A stretch of 64,000 nt of DNA from Clostridium estertheticum (GTDB taxonomy: Bacteria > Bacillota > Clostridia > Clostridiales > Clostridiaceae), in the NCBI RefSeq assembly GCF_026650985.1, contig NZ_CP086239.1:806001-870000 (forward strand). Reading direction: 5' to 3'. The stretch's first letter is position 1. Each line of letters opens with the position of its first letter. Below, in pieces: positions 18,712 to 29,879 of this stretch. A program made the translations under genes and the position numbers. The notes beneath the pieces are model-generated. The model saw nothing but the letters and a program-made list of their open reading frames with translations, had not been told where the DNA came from and ran no database searches.

Positions 18712-19602
18712 ATGTGTAAGTCAATAGGTCTAACTTTAAAAAACATTGATAATTTTCGTGAAATCAATAAATTTAATACTAACTTTAGTTTATCAAATAA
18801 AGATTTTTTTGCTCTGTATGATAACAGTAATATTATTCAAAAATTATTTATGAGAAAGAATGTAAATCTACTAATAGAGGACAATAATTATATAGGATAT
18901 ATATGGTTTGAGAAGCAAAATAAATATCATAGCTGTATAAACTCAATGAATGTAATAGAAAAGGGTAATTTAACTTATTTTTATAAAAATTTAATTGGAT
19001 CAGTTATAAATAATAGTTTACTAACCTATGAATGTGAAGATAACAAAGCAAATATTGATATTTTAAGTGAGCTAGGATTTAACAGGACTAAGGGATTTCG
19101 AGAACTAGAAAAACAGTGCTCTGAACATTTTAATATCTTTGCGACCAGTGAAATTACTTTTTCTATAGTAAAAAGAAATAAAGATGAAAAATTACGTTGT
19201 TTATTACAAAATGAAATATTTAAAAATGATGACAGAATTCCAATAGATATAGAAGATATATATTATGATGAGGAACAAGAATATTATTTTGACAAAGGCG
19301 CAATATTCATTAAATGCAATAATGAACCTATTGGTTATGGTCAGATTATAGTTGAAGAGAAATCAGCAGTAATAGTCAATTTCGGTATAATAGGGAAATA
19401 TAGAAATGTAGGATATGGAAAAGTACTTTTAGAGTATTTGCTAAATATAGCTATGGATAACAATTTTTCTAAAGTATCACTTCATGTTGATGCAGATAAT
19501 ATTGTTGCATTTAACTTATATAGTTCTCTAGGGTTTAGGATTAAAAAAGAATTTTATACATGGCAAAAACTAAAACTTAAGGATATAAAAGTGGATAGAT
19601 GA
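18712..19602 (+). CDS. GNAT family N-acetyltransferase
   Basis: The 296-aa product has a C-terminal GNAT fold (about residues 165-292). The acetyl-CoA loop is in GIIGKYRNVGYGKVLLEYLL, followed by VSLHVDADNIVAFNLYSSLGF, a classic motif B. The N-terminal half lacks a recognisable motif and may be a second, degenerate GNAT domain. ATG 18712 is nine bases after GGAG. The substrate is unknown. It shares a bidirectional terminator with the convergent aminotransferase. Confidence 0.85.
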   Translation: MCKSIGLTLKNIDNFREINKFNTNFSLSNKDFFALYDNSNIIQKLFMRKNVNLLIEDNNYIGYIWFEKQNKYHSCINSMNVIEKGNLTYFYKNLIGSVINNSLLTYECEDNKANIDILSELGFNRTKGFRELEKQCSEHFNIFATSEITFSIVKRNKDEKLRCLLQNEIFKNDDRIPIDIEDIYYDEEQEYYFDKGAIFIKCNNEPIGYGQIIVEEKSAVIVNFGIIGKYRNVGYGKVLLEYLLNIAMDNNFSKVSLHVDADNIVAFNLYSSLGFRIKKEFYTWQKLKLKDIKVDR

Positions 19603-19621
19603 TGTACATCTATCCACTTTT
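19587..19621. terminator. Bidirectional terminator
   Basis: Perfect 15-bp stem AAAAGTGGATAGATG/CATCTATCCACTTTT with a 5-base loop, covering the GNAT stop codon; A run left, T run right, so it serves both convergent genes. Confidence 0.9.
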
Positions 19622-19631
19622 GTATTCTTAA

Positions 19632-20828
19632 TTATTTGTTTAATTCAACATATTTCTTGATTGCTATACCCAAAATTTCCATAGCATCTTTTAATGCGGT
19701 AGTATTTAAACAATATGATAATCTAATTTCGTTTACTCCAAGTCCTTTAGTTGCATAAAAACCTTGCGCAGGTGCAACCATAACAGTCTTATTATTATAA
19801 TTAAAATCTGTTAATAACCATTTAGCAAAATCTTCAGCACTTTTTATAGGAAGCTTGGCCACTATATAAAATGCTCCAGTTGGTTTCTCACAAATGACAC
19901 CTGGTATTTTTAATAAGTATTTGTATAAAATATTTCTTCTTTCCTCATATTCTTTTTTTACCTCTGTAAAATATGATTTAGGAGTGTTAATTAGGTTTGC
20001 AGCAGCTACTTGCTCTATAACCGGCACACAAAGTCTAGATTGACCTAATTTAAGCATCTGAGCCATAAGATATTTGTGTTTTGATGCAACTAAACCAATT
20101 CTAGCACCACAAGCACTATAACGCTTAGATATACTATCAATCAATATTACTTTATCTTCGATATCTTTCATGTATAAAGCAGAAGTATATTTTAAATCAT
20201 CATAAACAAATTCTCTATATACTTCATCAGATATTAAAAATATATCATTTTCTTTAACAATATCTGCAAGCATTCTTATTTCTGCTTCAGTATATACTAC
20301 CCCTGTAGGATTTCCAGGATTTGATACCATTATTGCTTTAGTATTTTTTGTAATCTTGCTTGTAATCTCCTCTTTGCTAGGTAAATGAAAACCATCTTCA
20401 GCTTTGGTGATAAATGGAATGACTTTAACTGAAGCTAAATCTGCAAGCCCATTATAATTTGTGTAAAATGGTTCAGGAATTATAATTTCGTCGCCTGGGT
20501 CACAAATAGCCATAAAAGCGAAAAGGATGGCTTCAGAACCTCCATTAGTTACTAGTATTTCACTTTTAGAGAGTTTTATATTCCACTCGAGATAATACTT
20601 TATAAAACTTTCAATTAATGGATCCATTCCTTGAGAATTTTCATACTTAAGCACTTTGTCTGTGAAGTTATTGATTCCTTCCATAAATGTAGAAGGAGTG
20701 TGTATATCAGGTTGACCTATGTTAAGATGATATACACTTACTCCTCTTTTTTTTGCTTCTTCGGCAAAAGGTGCTAGTTTACGAATTGTTGAAAATTGCA
20801 TTGATTCCAGTCTATTAGATAAATTCAT
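19632..20828 (-). CDS. Pyridoxal-phosphate aminotransferase, class I/II
   Basis: The 398-aa product has NIGQPDIHTPSTF, NGGSEAILFAFMA, SNPGNPTGVVYT, LISDEVYREFVYD and the PLP lysine in SISKRYSACGARIGLVAS. In this protein the residues after the lysine are YSACGAR rather than the AYAMTGWR of the 7095 paralogue, so substrate preference likely differs. I chose ATG 20828: the GGGGG upstream sits seven bases away, whereas an in-frame ATG at 20843 overlaps the ribosome binding site. A 53-aa ORF ends 29 bases upstream, so the two are probably one operon. Confidence 0.92.
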   Translation of the reverse strand: MNLSNRLESMQFSTIRKLAPFAEEAKKRGVSVYHLNIGQPDIHTPSTFMEGINNFTDKVLKYENSQGMDPLIESFIKYYLEWNIKLSKSEILVTNGGSEAILFAFMAICDPGDEIIIPEPFYTNYNGLADLASVKVIPFITKAEDGFHLPSKEEITSKITKNTKAIMVSNPGNPTGVVYTEAEIRMLADIVKENDIFLISDEVYREFVYDDLKYTSALYMKDIEDKVILIDSISKRYSACGARIGLVASKHKYLMAQMLKLGQSRLCVPVIEQVAAANLINTPKSYFTEVKKEYEERRNILYKYLLKIPGVICEKPTGAFYIVAKLPIKSAEDFAKWLLTDFNYNNKTVMVAPAQGFYATKGLGVNEIRLSYCLNTTALKDAMEILGIAIKKYVELNK

Positions 20829-20857
20829 AATATTTCCCCCCATCCCAAATTAAAAAA

Positions 20858-21019
20858 CTAACTAAACTCTTTTACAATTATTTCTACAGGAGAAGAGGAT
20901 ACTTTTATATTTATCATATTATTGTTGTGAGTACACATACAAAAATAACTTCTATCTCCTATACAATTAAACTGCATATGTCTATCCTTAATGTTTTCAT
21001 TCTTTTTTGCATCATACAT
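20858..21019 (-). CDS. Small 53-aa protein upstream of aminotransferase, unknown
   Basis: Not recognised. The ORF begins MYDAKKNENIKDR, contains FNCIGDRSYFCMCTHNNN with three cysteines in a C-x7-C-x-C spacing, and ends IIVKEFS. The start has a near-perfect ribosome binding site, AAAGGAGTG, eight bases upstream. It has no membrane segment. It lies 29 bases before the aminotransferase in the same direction, so they are likely co-transcribed. The CxC could bind metal, but nothing proves it. The rest of the gap up to miaB (21020-21310) is AT-rich and should hold the divergent promoters. Confidence 0.6.
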   Translation of the reverse strand: MYDAKKNENIKDRHMQFNCIGDRSYFCMCTHNNNMINIKVSSSPVEIIVKEFS

Positions 21020-21310
21020 ATTAAATCACTCCTTTTAGGTAGGTTATCCTAAAAGCTGAAATTTATTAAGAAAGAAAAAACCGAGTAATGGAGACATATA
21101 CATAATAAAAAACACACAACAACATGTATATTATTTGATATATTATAACACATAATTATCAATTAATATTATATTCTGATTTATTCATATATTTAAAGCA
21201 AAATAAATTTATGATTAATTATATCCAATTAGTAAAAATGACTTTAAAAAAGTTTATAAATTATATATAATGATAGATAGTGATATTTTTTTATAAAGGA
21301 GAATGAACTA

Positions 21311-22636
21311 ATGAATGAAACAATTAAATACTATATAGAAACTTGGGGCTGTCAAATGAATGAGGAAGATTCAGAAAAATTATCCGGTATGCTAATACCA
21401 GCGGGGTATAAAAAAACATTGGATAAGGGATCTGCTGATATAATTATATTTAATACTTGTTGTGTTAGAGAGAACGCAGAACAAAAGGTTGATGGAAATA
21501 TTGGGGCTTTAAAAACAATGAAAAAAGAGAATCCAAAGCTTGTAATTGCGGTTATTGGATGTATGATGCAGCAAGATGGTATGGCAAAACATATAATTAC
21601 TAAATTCCCATTTGTAGATATTATTATTGGGACTCATAATGCATATAAATTTCCAGAGTATTTAAAAAGAATACAGAGCGGAGAATCATCTATTGTTGAA
21701 ATTTGGGACAAGGAAGAAAATATTATAGAAGGAATTCCAATAGAAAGGGAAAATACTTTAAAAGGTTTTGTTACAATTATGTATGGTTGCAACAATTTTT
21801 GTACTTATTGCATAGTGCCTTATGTAAGAGGACGCGAACGTAGTCGAAATCCCGAAGATATCATTAATGAAATAACAGCTATGGTTGGACAAGGGTATAA
21901 AGAAATAACCTTACTTGGTCAAAATGTTAACTCTTATGGAAAGGGATTAACTCCTGAAATAAATTTTGCTCAGTTACTTCGTAAAATCAATAAAATTGAA
22001 AATTTGGAGAGATTAAGATTTATGACGTCTCACCCAAAGGATTTATCTAATGAAGTAATAGAAGTTATTGCCGAGAGTGATAAGATTTGTGAACATGTTC
22101 ATTTACCAGTACAATCAGGCTCATCTAATCTTCTAAATAAAATGAACAGACATTATGATAGAGAGCAATATTTGGAGTTAGTAAAAAACATTAGAAATAC
22201 AATACCTAATGTAGGAATAACTACAGATATAATAGTTGGATTTCCAGGAGAAACTGAGGAAGATTTTGCAGAGACTCTAAGCTTAATGGAAGAGGTTAAA
22301 TTTAATTTAGCGTTTACTTACCTTTACTCTAAAAGAAAGGGAACACCAGCAGATGAAATGCTAGATCAAGTACCAGAGGACGTTAAGCATGAGAGGTTTA
22401 ATAGATTAGTAGAAGTTGTTAATAGAAATTGTGCAGAAAAAAACAAAGCATGCGTAGGGAAAATTGTAGAGGTACTGGTCGAGGGTTATAGTAAAAAAGA
22501 TGAAAGTAAATTGACTGGTAGAACTAGAAATGGGAAAGTAGTAAACTTCGAGGGAAATGGCAATGTTGCCGGCGATCTCGTATCAGTTTTAATAACAGAT
22601 TCACATTCTTTTTCACTTTTTGGTGAAGAAATATAA
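21311..22636 (+). CDS. miaB: tRNA-2-methylthio-N6-dimethylallyladenosine synthase
   Basis: Radical-SAM enzyme that methylthiolates i6A37 of tRNAs reading UNN codons. The 441-aa product has N-terminal cluster cysteines in [21 protein letters not shown] and GCMMQQ, the radical-SAM motif in [22 protein letters not shown], and a C-terminal TRAM domain (about 375-440). WGCQMN and RGRERSR separate MiaB from RimO. It precedes mutS-mutL-miaA; MiaA makes its substrate, so both steps of ms2i6A synthesis are in this window. ATG 21311 follows AAAGGAG. Confidence 0.97.
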   Translation: MNETIKYYIETWGCQMNEEDSEKLSGMLIPAGYKKTLDKGSADIIIFNTCCVRENAEQKVDGNIGALKTMKKENPKLVIAVIGCMMQQDGMAKHIITKFPFVDIIIGTHNAYKFPEYLKRIQSGESSIVEIWDKEENIIEGIPIERENTLKGFVTIMYGCNNFCTYCIVPYVRGRERSRNPEDIINEITAMVGQGYKEITLLGQNVNSYGKGLTPEINFAQLLRKINKIENLERLRFMTSHPKDLSNEVIEVIAESDKICEHVHLPVQSGSSNLLNKMNRHYDREQYLELVKNIRNTIPNVGITTDIIVGFPGETEEDFAETLSLMEEVKFNLAFTYLYSKRKGTPADEMLDQVPEDVKHERFNRLVEVVNRNCAEKNKACVGKIVEVLVEGYSKKDESKLTGRTRNGKVVNFEGNGNVAGDLVSVLITDSHSFSLFGEEI

Positions 22637-22749
22637 ACTAACAAATAAATTATAGTAACTAATTTAATATCTGTGATTATTTATAAAGATTCAATTTATG
22701 TGTGTAAGGCAATTTATATAATCACAGAGAAAAACAAAGGGGAATGGCA

Positions 22750-25443
22750 ATGGCATTAACTCCAATGATGATACAATATTTTGAAGTAAAAGAAACATGT
22801 AAGGATTGCATTTTATTTTTTAGATTAGGTGATTTTTATGAAATGTTTTTTGATGATGCACAGCTTGTAGCAAAAGAACTCGAGCTTGTGCTTACAGGGC
22901 GTGATTGTGGGCTTGAAAAAAGAGCACCTATGTGCGGAATACCCCATCATGCAGCAAATATATATGTAGGAAGGCTAATTGCAAAAGGATATAAGGTTGC
23001 TATATGTGAGCAAGTAGAAGATCCTGCATTAGCTAAGGGAATCGTTAAAAGAGAAGTAATTAAAATAATCACTCCAGGAACTTACACTGATTCTGGGTTT
23101 TTAGAAGAAACTAAAAATAATTATATTATGAGCATATACATTAATAAAGAGACTAATTTTTGTGGTTTATGTTTTTGTGATGTATCAACAGGTGAATTTA
23201 CTTGTACTGAGACTAAACTTAACATTGTTACCATATTAGATGAAATATCAAAATTTACACCAAAAGAAATTATTGTCTCAGAAGATATAGCTGATGAAAT
23301 ACTAAAGGTTATAAAAGAAAGATTTAATGTGTCATATTCTGCATACCCTAATGACTTTTTTATTATGAAAAATGATAATATAATAAAAAATCAATTTCAT
23401 AATTATAGTGAGAAAACTTTCTCGCAAACTTTACTAAGCAGCATTTTAGGGCTACTTAGTTATATTATGGATACACAAAAAAAATCCCTTTCTCATATAG
23501 ATACTATAGAATACTATGATATTTTAGATTATGTAAGTTTAGATGCAAATTCTAGGAGAAACTTAGAGCTAACAGAAACTTTAAGAGATAAAACTAAGAA
23601 GGGTTCTTTATTATGGGTATTAGATAGAACTAATACTGCGATGGGAGCTAGAAGACTACGTAAGTGGTTAGATCAACCTTTAATAAACAAAAAGTTGATA
23701 GATGAAAGATTAGAGGCTGTAGAAGAAATTAAGAATAATACAACGACCCATGAAGATTTAAAAGATGTACTTGTTGATATATATGATATAGAAAGGTTAG
23801 TTGGAAAAATTTCTTCGAAAAACGTCAATGCCAAAGAACTGATTTCTCTAAAAAACTCTATAGAAAAAATACCAAAAGTAAAATCAATTATATCAATATT
23901 AAATAGTAAATTAATGAATAAGATAAGTTTAGAATTGGATGATCTGCAAGATATACATAATATATTAGAGAAGTCTATTATAAATAGTCCAGCTATTTCC
24001 ATTAAAGAAGGAAATATCATTAAGGAAGGTTTTAATAGCGAAATAGATGAGTTAAGGCGTGCTAAGGCCCATGGCAAGGAATGGATTGCTACCTTAGAAA
24101 GTGATGAAAAAAGAATAACTGGAATAAAATCACTAAAAGTTGGGTACAACAGAGTGTTTGGGTATTATATTGAAGTAACTAAATTAAATATTCCATCTAT
24201 TCCAGAGGGTAGATATATAAGAAAACAGACTTTATCTAATGCAGAAAGATATATTACTCCTGAACTTAAGGAAATGGAAGATAAGATTCTTGGTGCACAA
24301 GATAAACTAGTAAATATAGAATATGAGATATTTACAGGTATACGAGAAGAAATTGAAAAACATATAGAAAGAATGAAAAACACAGCGAAGCTAATATCAG
24401 AAATAGATTGTTTAAGTTCACTTGCTACAATCGCTCTAGAAAACAATTATACTAGGCCTAAGATAAATAAAAAGGGCATTTTAAACATAATAGGCGGAAG
24501 GCACCCTGTAGTTGAGAAAATGATGCCTACGAATACTTTTATTGAGAATGATACATATATGGATGAAAAGGATAACCAATTACTATTAATAACAGGGCCG
24601 AATATGGCAGGTAAATCCACATATATGCGTCAAGTAGCCTTAATAACTATTATGGCTCAAATGGGAAGTTTTGTTCCTTGTGCGTCCGCAGATATATCAA
24701 TCTGTGATAAAATCTTTACAAGAATAGGAGCATCTGACGATCTTGCGGCAGGCAAAAGTACCTTTATGGTAGAAATGTGGGAAGTATCAAATATATTGAA
24801 AAATGCAACCAATAAAAGCTTAGTTTTACTTGATGAGGTAGGCAGAGGTACAAGTACTTATGATGGTCTAAGTATAGCTTGGTCAGTAATTGAGTACATT
24901 TGTAAAAACACTAATTTAAGAAGTAAAACTTTATTCGCAACGCATTATCACGAGTTAACAAAACTAGAAGGAATAATTAAGGGCGTTAAAAATTATTCTG
25001 TAGCCGTGAAGAAAATTGAAAATGAAATTGTATTTTTAAGGAAGATTGTACCTGGAGGAGCTGATGAGTCTTATGGTATTGAGGTAGCTAAACTTGCAGG
25101 GTTGCCCAAAGATGTAATAAATAGAGCGAATGAGATCCTAATTTCACTAGAAAAAAATAATACTAGTACGGAAATTAACTTTATTAACAAAAAAACTGAA
25201 AAAATGGATAAATCTATTAAGTCAAGTGGCAAAGTTAATGAGGAAAATATTGTGCAGAAAGAATCAGCTGTAACTTATGAAGCTGATATAGTGCAAGACG
25301 AGGTTACTCAAATAAGCTTTACAGATATAGAAAAGGATAATATATTAAAAGAAATTAAAAATATAAATATTCTTAGTCTAACACCTATGGATGGTTTTAA
25401 TAAGTTATATGAATTAGTTAATAGGGCAAAGTTGTTATCATGA
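22750..25443 (+). CDS. mutS: DNA mismatch repair protein MutS
   Basis: Mismatch-recognising ATPase. The 897-aa product has the N-terminal wedge motif [11 protein letters not shown], connector, lever and clamp regions, and the ATPase with Walker [14 protein letters not shown] (about residue 616), [16 protein letters not shown] (Walker B plus signature) and ATHYHELT. A low-complexity linker precedes a short C-terminal tail. I chose ATG 22750: AAGGGGA ends one base before ATG 22744 but seven before ATG 22750. mutL follows 61 bases later, so the two form the usual repair operon. Confidence 0.97.
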   Translation: MALTPMMIQYFEVKETCKDCILFFRLGDFYEMFFDDAQLVAKELELVLTGRDCGLEKRAPMCGIPHHAANIYVGRLIAKGYKVAICEQVEDPALAKGIVKREVIKIITPGTYTDSGFLEETKNNYIMSIYINKETNFCGLCFCDVSTGEFTCTETKLNIVTILDEISKFTPKEIIVSEDIADEILKVIKERFNVSYSAYPNDFFIMKNDNIIKNQFHNYSEKTFSQTLLSSILGLLSYIMDTQKKSLSHIDTIEYYDILDYVSLDANSRRNLELTETLRDKTKKGSLLWVLDRTNTAMGARRLRKWLDQPLINKKLIDERLEAVEEIKNNTTTHEDLKDVLVDIYDIERLVGKISSKNVNAKELISLKNSIEKIPKVKSIISILNSKLMNKISLELDDLQDIHNILEKSIINSPAISIKEGNIIKEGFNSEIDELRRAKAHGKEWIATLESDEKRITGIKSLKVGYNRVFGYYIEVTKLNIPSIPEGRYIRKQTLSNAERYITPELKEMEDKILGAQDKLVNIEYEIFTGIREEIEKHIERMKNTAKLISEIDCLSSLATIALENNYTRPKINKKGILNIIGGRHPVVEKMMPTNTFIENDTYMDEKDNQLLLITGPNMAGKSTYMRQVALITIMAQMGSFVPCASADISICDKIFTRIGASDDLAAGKSTFMVEMWEVSNILKNATNKSLVLLDEVGRGTSTYDGLSIAWSVIEYICKNTNLRSKTLFATHYHELTKLEGIIKGVKNYSVAVKKIENEIVFLRKIVPGGADESYGIEVAKLAGLPKDVINRANEILISLEKNNTSTEINFINKKTEKMDKSIKSSGKVNEENIVQKESAVTYEADIVQDEVTQISFTDIEKDNILKEIKNINILSLTPMDGFNKLYELVNRAKLLS

Positions 25444-25504
25444 TAACGAAGCTACTATCATGATGTCTGAGTTATTATAAGAGTAGCAAAGGATGTGATT
25501 TATT

Positions 25505-27478
25505 ATGAGAATTAATATATTAGAAGTTGAAACCTCAAATAAAATTGCTGCAGGTGAGGTGGTAGAAAGGCCATCATCTGTAGTAAAGGAATTAGTGGAA
25601 AATAGTATAGATGCAGGTGCTAAAAATATCACTATAGAAATATTAGAGGGCGGTCAAAAAAATATAAAGGTAATTGATGATGGCTCGGGTATTCATGTAG
25701 ATGATATAGAAAAAGCTTTTTTACCTCATGCTACTAGTAAAATAAAATATGTTGAAGACATATATAAAATACATTCATTAGGGTTTAGGGGAGAAGCATT
25801 ACCTAGTATAGCTTCAGTATCTCGTACTACATTAAATAGTAGAACAAAGGAGTCTCCATTTGGCATGGAAATATCTCAGTCATCAAGTGATGTGCTATAC
25901 ATTAAAGAAGTTGGATGTAATGTTGGGACAACGATAGAGGTTAAGGATTTGTTTTTTAATGTACCAGCAAGGCAAAAATTTCTAAAATCACCACAAAGAG
26001 AATCCGCTTTAATATCGGATATTTTAGGAAGACTAGCACTCGCTAATAATGAAATTTCTTTTAAATTGTCAAATAATGATAAAAAGGTATTCTCTACTTT
26101 TAGTTCTACAGAGCCTCGTGACACCATTAGATATATATATGGCAAAGAGGTTGCAGATAATATTACGAGTTTTGAAAAGTATAATGACATAATGTCTGTA
26201 CATGGGTATATTGGCAATGCACAGATAAGTCGTGGAAGTCGTAATAGGCAAAGTATTTTTGTTAACAAAAGGTATATTAAAAGTGGTTTAATTACCGCCG
26301 CGGTGGAAAATGCTTTTAAATCTTTTTTGACTATTAATAAATTTCCGTTCTTTGTTATATTCTTAGACATTTTCCCGGAGTATATAGATATAAATGTTCA
26401 TCCACAAAAAACTGAAATTAAATTTCAGGAAGATAAAGCAATATTTAAGTTTGTTTTTGATGCAGTTCATACAGCAATTGGGGATAGCCTAAGAGGCAAT
26501 TTTGACGTTACAGAAGATGATAATAAAAATAATGATAATAATGAAAAAAGAAATGAGAATGAAAATATTAGTGCAAAAGAAGTTGAAAAAAACACCATAA
26601 AAAAAGATGTATATGATTTTAATAGAATAATTATAGATGAAAAAGTCAAAGAAGAACTGGAAAAGAGCGTTCAAATTCCAATAGACTTTAAATATAAAAG
26701 GCAAAACAATGAAAATGAAGCTTCTAGTTTTATGGAATCTTCTTATGCTCATTCAAGCCTTCCAAAAGTTACAAGTAATTCAGGCAGTGAATTTGCAAGT
26801 GAAGTGCAAAGCACAAGTGAAAATGTCAAAGAAAGTGGTAATATTAATCAGGAGACGGGTGAAATCACAACATCAAACGAAGTTTCTAGAATTTCAAAGT
26901 TTCCGGAACTTCGAATTATAGGACAATTTAATAAAACTTATATAATTGGTGAGGCATATAATGAACTTTATTTAATTGATCAACATGCAGCTCATGAAAA
27001 GGTATTATTTGAGAAATATAAAAAAGAAATTAAAAACGCGCAGGTGGTGTCTCAAATTTTATTAGTACCAACTGTAATAGAACTAAGTGTGGATGATTAT
27101 GCTTACTATAGTGAAAATGTAGTTGTGTTTAATAATACCGGTTTTAATATTATTGAATTTGGGGAAAATACAATTATTATAAAGGAAGTTCCTATAATAC
27201 TTGGTAAACCAGATATTAAAAATCTTTTTAATGAGATATTAGATAACTTGAAAAATATGGGTAGTGGTGAAACCGTACAAATTAAATATACTCGTATAGC
27301 AACACTTGCATGTAAAGCGGCTGTAAAAGCTAACAATCTCTTATCAGATTTAGAAATGAATAAATTAATTAATGATCTAAGATACATTGATGAGCCTTTT
27401 ACTTGTCCACATGGAAGACCTACAATAATAAAAATTACACTTAATGAATTAGAAAAAAAGTTTAAAAGAATACAATAG
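25505..27478 (+). CDS. mutL: DNA mismatch repair protein MutL (endonuclease type)
   Basis: Partner of MutS with a GHKL ATPase domain: [34 protein letters not shown] and THATSK-like [18 protein letters not shown]. The C-terminal half has the metal-dependent nicking motif [12 protein letters not shown] (about residue 492), with [10 protein letters not shown] and CPHGRPT, so it is the endonuclease form found in organisms without MutH. The central linker (about residues 330-460) is low complexity and rich in Asn/Glu/Ser. 657 aa is normal for clostridia. It is 13 bases upstream of miaA. Confidence 0.97.
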   Translation: MRINILEVETSNKIAAGEVVERPSSVVKELVENSIDAGAKNITIEILEGGQKNIKVIDDGSGIHVDDIEKAFLPHATSKIKYVEDIYKIHSLGFRGEALPSIASVSRTTLNSRTKESPFGMEISQSSSDVLYIKEVGCNVGTTIEVKDLFFNVPARQKFLKSPQRESALISDILGRLALANNEISFKLSNNDKKVFSTFSSTEPRDTIRYIYGKEVADNITSFEKYNDIMSVHGYIGNAQISRGSRNRQSIFVNKRYIKSGLITAAVENAFKSFLTINKFPFFVIFLDIFPEYIDINVHPQKTEIKFQEDKAIFKFVFDAVHTAIGDSLRGNFDVTEDDNKNNDNNEKRNENENISAKEVEKNTIKKDVYDFNRIIIDEKVKEELEKSVQIPIDFKYKRQNNENEASSFMESSYAHSSLPKVTSNSGSEFASEVQSTSENVKESGNINQETGEITTSNEVSRISKFPELRIIGQFNKTYIIGEAYNELYLIDQHAAHEKVLFEKYKKEIKNAQVVSQILLVPTVIELSVDDYAYYSENVVVFNNTGFNIIEFGENTIIIKEVPIILGKPDIKNLFNEILDNLKNMGSGETVQIKYTRIATLACKAAVKANNLLSDLEMNKLINDLRYIDEPFTCPHGRPTIIKITLNELEKKFKRIQ

Positions 27479-27491
27479 AAAAGGTGAAAAT

Positions 27492-28418
27492 ATGAAAGAT
27501 TTATTTATTTTAGCAGGTCCTACAGGTATTGGTAAAACAGAAATATCTATAAAACTTGCACAAGAACTAAATGGGGAGATTATATCAGCTGATTCAATGC
27601 AAATATATAAATATATGGATGTTGGATCTGCTAAGATTTCATTTGAGGAGATGAGAGGAATTCCTCATCATTTATTGGATATAATAGAGCCAAGTGTTGC
27701 TTTTAGCGTAGCTGATTTTAAAGAAAGATCAGAGAAGGCCATTTGCGATATAACTGACAAAAATAAACTCCCAATGCTCGTTGGTGGAACTGGGTTTTAT
27801 ATAAATTCTTTAATTTATAATTACAGTTTTGCTGATACCAATAAAGATGAAGCATATAGAGAGCATCTTACAAAACTTGCAGAGAAAAATGGGAAAGAAT
27901 ATGTCCATAACTTACTTAAAGGCATTGATGAAAAAACATATAATAAACTATATCCTAATGATTTGAAAAGAGTTATTAGAGCTTTAGAAGTATACAAGGT
28001 CAGTGGTAAACCCATGAGTGAATTTGCAAAGGAGCAAGATATTTTGGATATTCCTTATAATGTACATTATTTTGTATTAACTATGGATAGACAAAAATTA
28101 TATAATAGGATAAATTTACGCGTAGATAGTATGATGAAAAATAATTTAGTTGATGAAGTTATAAAATTAAAGAAAATGGGCTATAATGCAGATATGCAAT
28201 CAATGAAAGGTATAGGTTACAAAGAGATATTATATTACTTAAATGATGAAATATCCTTAAATGAAGCTGTAGAGAAGATTAAGCAAGGAAGTAGAAATTA
28301 TGCTAAAAGGCAACTTACTTGGTTTAGAAAAGATCCAAGAGTAAACTGGATTAATAAAGATGATTTTAGTAGTGATGATGATATCGTAGAATACATAAAG
28401 AGTAATTTAACCATTTGA
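27492..28418 (+). CDS. miaA: tRNA dimethylallyltransferase
   Basis: Transfers dimethylallyl from DMAPP to A37 of tRNA. The 308-aa product has the P-loop GPTGIGKT (residues 9-16), the substrate loop [31 protein letters not shown] and the C-terminal [17 protein letters not shown]. It lies between mutL and hfq, the conserved order in Firmicutes and proteobacteria alike. Its DMAPP comes from the MEP pathway, whose last gene ispH is at 17662. Confidence 0.97.
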   Translation: MKDLFILAGPTGIGKTEISIKLAQELNGEIISADSMQIYKYMDVGSAKISFEEMRGIPHHLLDIIEPSVAFSVADFKERSEKAICDITDKNKLPMLVGGTGFYINSLIYNYSFADTNKDEAYREHLTKLAEKNGKEYVHNLLKGIDEKTYNKLYPNDLKRVIRALEVYKVSGKPMSEFAKEQDILDIPYNVHYFVLTMDRQKLYNRINLRVDSMMKNNLVDEVIKLKKMGYNADMQSMKGIGYKEILYYLNDEISLNEAVEKIKQGSRNYAKRQLTWFRKDPRVNWINKDDFSSDDDIVEYIKSNLTI

Positions 28419-28473
28419 ATTAGTCTTAATAAATGTTTTTATAAAATTAAAATACAATTGTGGAGGAACATTT

Positions 28474-28707
28474 GTGAGCAAATTTACTAATAATCTGCAA
28501 GATATATTTTTAAATGAGGCAAGAAAGAATAAAATACAAGTTAATTTATATCTGATAAATGGTTTTCAATTAAAGGGCAATGTAACTGGTTTTGATACGT
28601 TCACTGTAGTATTAAACTGCGACGGGAAACAAATGATGGTATATAAGCATGCTATTTCTACGATAACTCCACTTAATCCAATATTACTAGGTAGTGAAGA
28701 AATTTAA
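28474..28707 (+). CDS. hfq: RNA chaperone Hfq
   Basis: Sm-like hexameric RNA chaperone. The 77-aa product shows Sm1 ([28 protein letters not shown] pattern) and the Sm2 signature [11 protein letters not shown]. The start is GTG 28474 behind TGGAGG; the nearby TTG 28472 runs into a stop at once. The C-terminal tail is very short, as in other Gram-positive Hfq. It sits directly after miaA and before a terminator. Confidence 0.97.
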   Translation: MSKFTNNLQDIFLNEARKNKIQVNLYLINGFQLKGNVTGFDTFTVVLNCDGKQMMVYKHAISTITPLNPILLGSEEI

Positions 28708-28723
28708 AGTTATAGTATGTTAT

Positions 28724-28768
28724 TTAAGGCCTAAGCTTAGAGTAAATTAGCTTGAGGCTTTATTTTTT
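28724..28768 (+). terminator. Terminator after hfq
   Basis: TAAGGCCTAAGCT pairs with AGCTTGAGGCTTTA (one bulge, one G-U), followed by TTTTTT. Confidence 0.75.
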
Positions 28769-28808
28769 AAAAGGGCTAATTCATAATATAATACGAAAGA
28801 GGTAAATG

Positions 28809-29702
28809 ATGATAAATGAAAAGAATATTAAAACTTTAGGAACACATAGTGGTAAATTCCATGCAGATGATGTTATGGCTACAGCTATACTTAGATTATT
28901 ATTAGGAGATATAAAGGTAATCAGAACAAGGGATGAAGAGGTACTTAAAAAACTAGATTTTGTTTATGACATATCTCTTGGAGAATTCGATCACCATCAA
29001 TTAGATAAAGAAATAAGAGAAAATAATATTCCATATGCCGCTTCAGGTCTAGTTTGGAGAGAGTTTGGTTCTAGAGTAATACAAAAGTTTAATTCAGACT
29101 TTAATGAAGATGATATAATATCAATTTTTGATTATATTGATAAGACCTTAGTGCAGGGAATTGATGCTATAGATAATGGTATAGATTCTAAATCGGAATT
29201 TAAAGTAACTTCAATAAGTGATATTATACAAAATTTTAATCCTACATGGGATGATGATTCCTCTAAAGATGATGCATTTGAAGAAGCGGTAGGATTTGCG
29301 ACTGTTATTATAAAACGAATAATAAGTAGACAGGTTTCGGTTATAAAAGCGAGAAGTATAGTAGATAATGGTTTTAAAAATAGAGAGGTTAATGAAATAA
29401 TGGTTTTGGAAAAGGGTTGTCCTTGGCTTCAACAGTTACTTAAAATAGATATAAACAGTGAGGTACTGTTTGTTATTTCACCTGGTGATAATGACACAGA
29501 GTATAAGATTCAAACTGTAAAGAAAACAGCGGGTACTTTTGAAGCAAGAAAAGATTTAGTTGAGTCAATTAGAGGAAAATCAAGTGATGAGATAAATTCA
29601 ATAATAAAAATAGATGATGCTATCTTTTGTCATAAGGCAGGTTTTATAGCATCAACTAAAAGCTTGAAAAGTGCTCTGAAAATAGCAAAATTATCAGTTT
29701 AA
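28809..29702 (+). CDS. MYG1 family protein (DHH-like, UPF0160)
   Basis: Member of the MYG1/UPF0160 family, related to DHH phosphoesterases; eukaryotic MYG1 is a 3'-5' exonuclease acting on RNA. The 297-aa product has the family opening LGTHSGKFHADDVMATAIL, TRDEEVL, and the metal site EFDHHQ, plus PYAASGLVWREFG. Two adjacent ATGs exist (28806, 28809); the second is better spaced from GAGG. It lies after the hfq terminator and ends at a strong terminator, so it is transcribed alone. Its role in clostridia is unknown. Confidence 0.9.
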   Translation: MINEKNIKTLGTHSGKFHADDVMATAILRLLLGDIKVIRTRDEEVLKKLDFVYDISLGEFDHHQLDKEIRENNIPYAASGLVWREFGSRVIQKFNSDFNEDDIISIFDYIDKTLVQGIDAIDNGIDSKSEFKVTSISDIIQNFNPTWDDDSSKDDAFEEAVGFATVIIKRIISRQVSVIKARSIVDNGFKNREVNEIMVLEKGCPWLQQLLKIDINSEVLFVISPGDNDTEYKIQTVKKTAGTFEARKDLVESIRGKSSDEINSIIKIDDAIFCHKAGFIASTKSLKSALKIAKLSV

Positions 29703-29709
29703 AATTCAT

Positions 29710-29752
29710 AAAATGAACCCAATAACAATTGTTGTTATTGGGTTCATTTTTT
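29710..29752 (+). terminator. Strong terminator after the MYG1-family gene
   Basis: Perfect 19-bp stem starting AAAATGAACCCAAT with a 3-base loop and a T run. Confidence 0.92.
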
Positions 29753-29879
29753 ATGTCTAAATAATGACGTTTCATGTCATAAATATTGAATTGTATATAT
29801 TTATAAAATATTATATAATAAGTAACGGGTATTGAATTATGCCATTTAATGAAAATATAGTAAAAAGGAGCAGGTTGCT

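Noticed and set aside
25434-25447. Palindrome GTTATCATGATAAC over the mutS stop codon
   Set aside because: Short and in AT-rich sequence; no T run, so no terminator or known operator.
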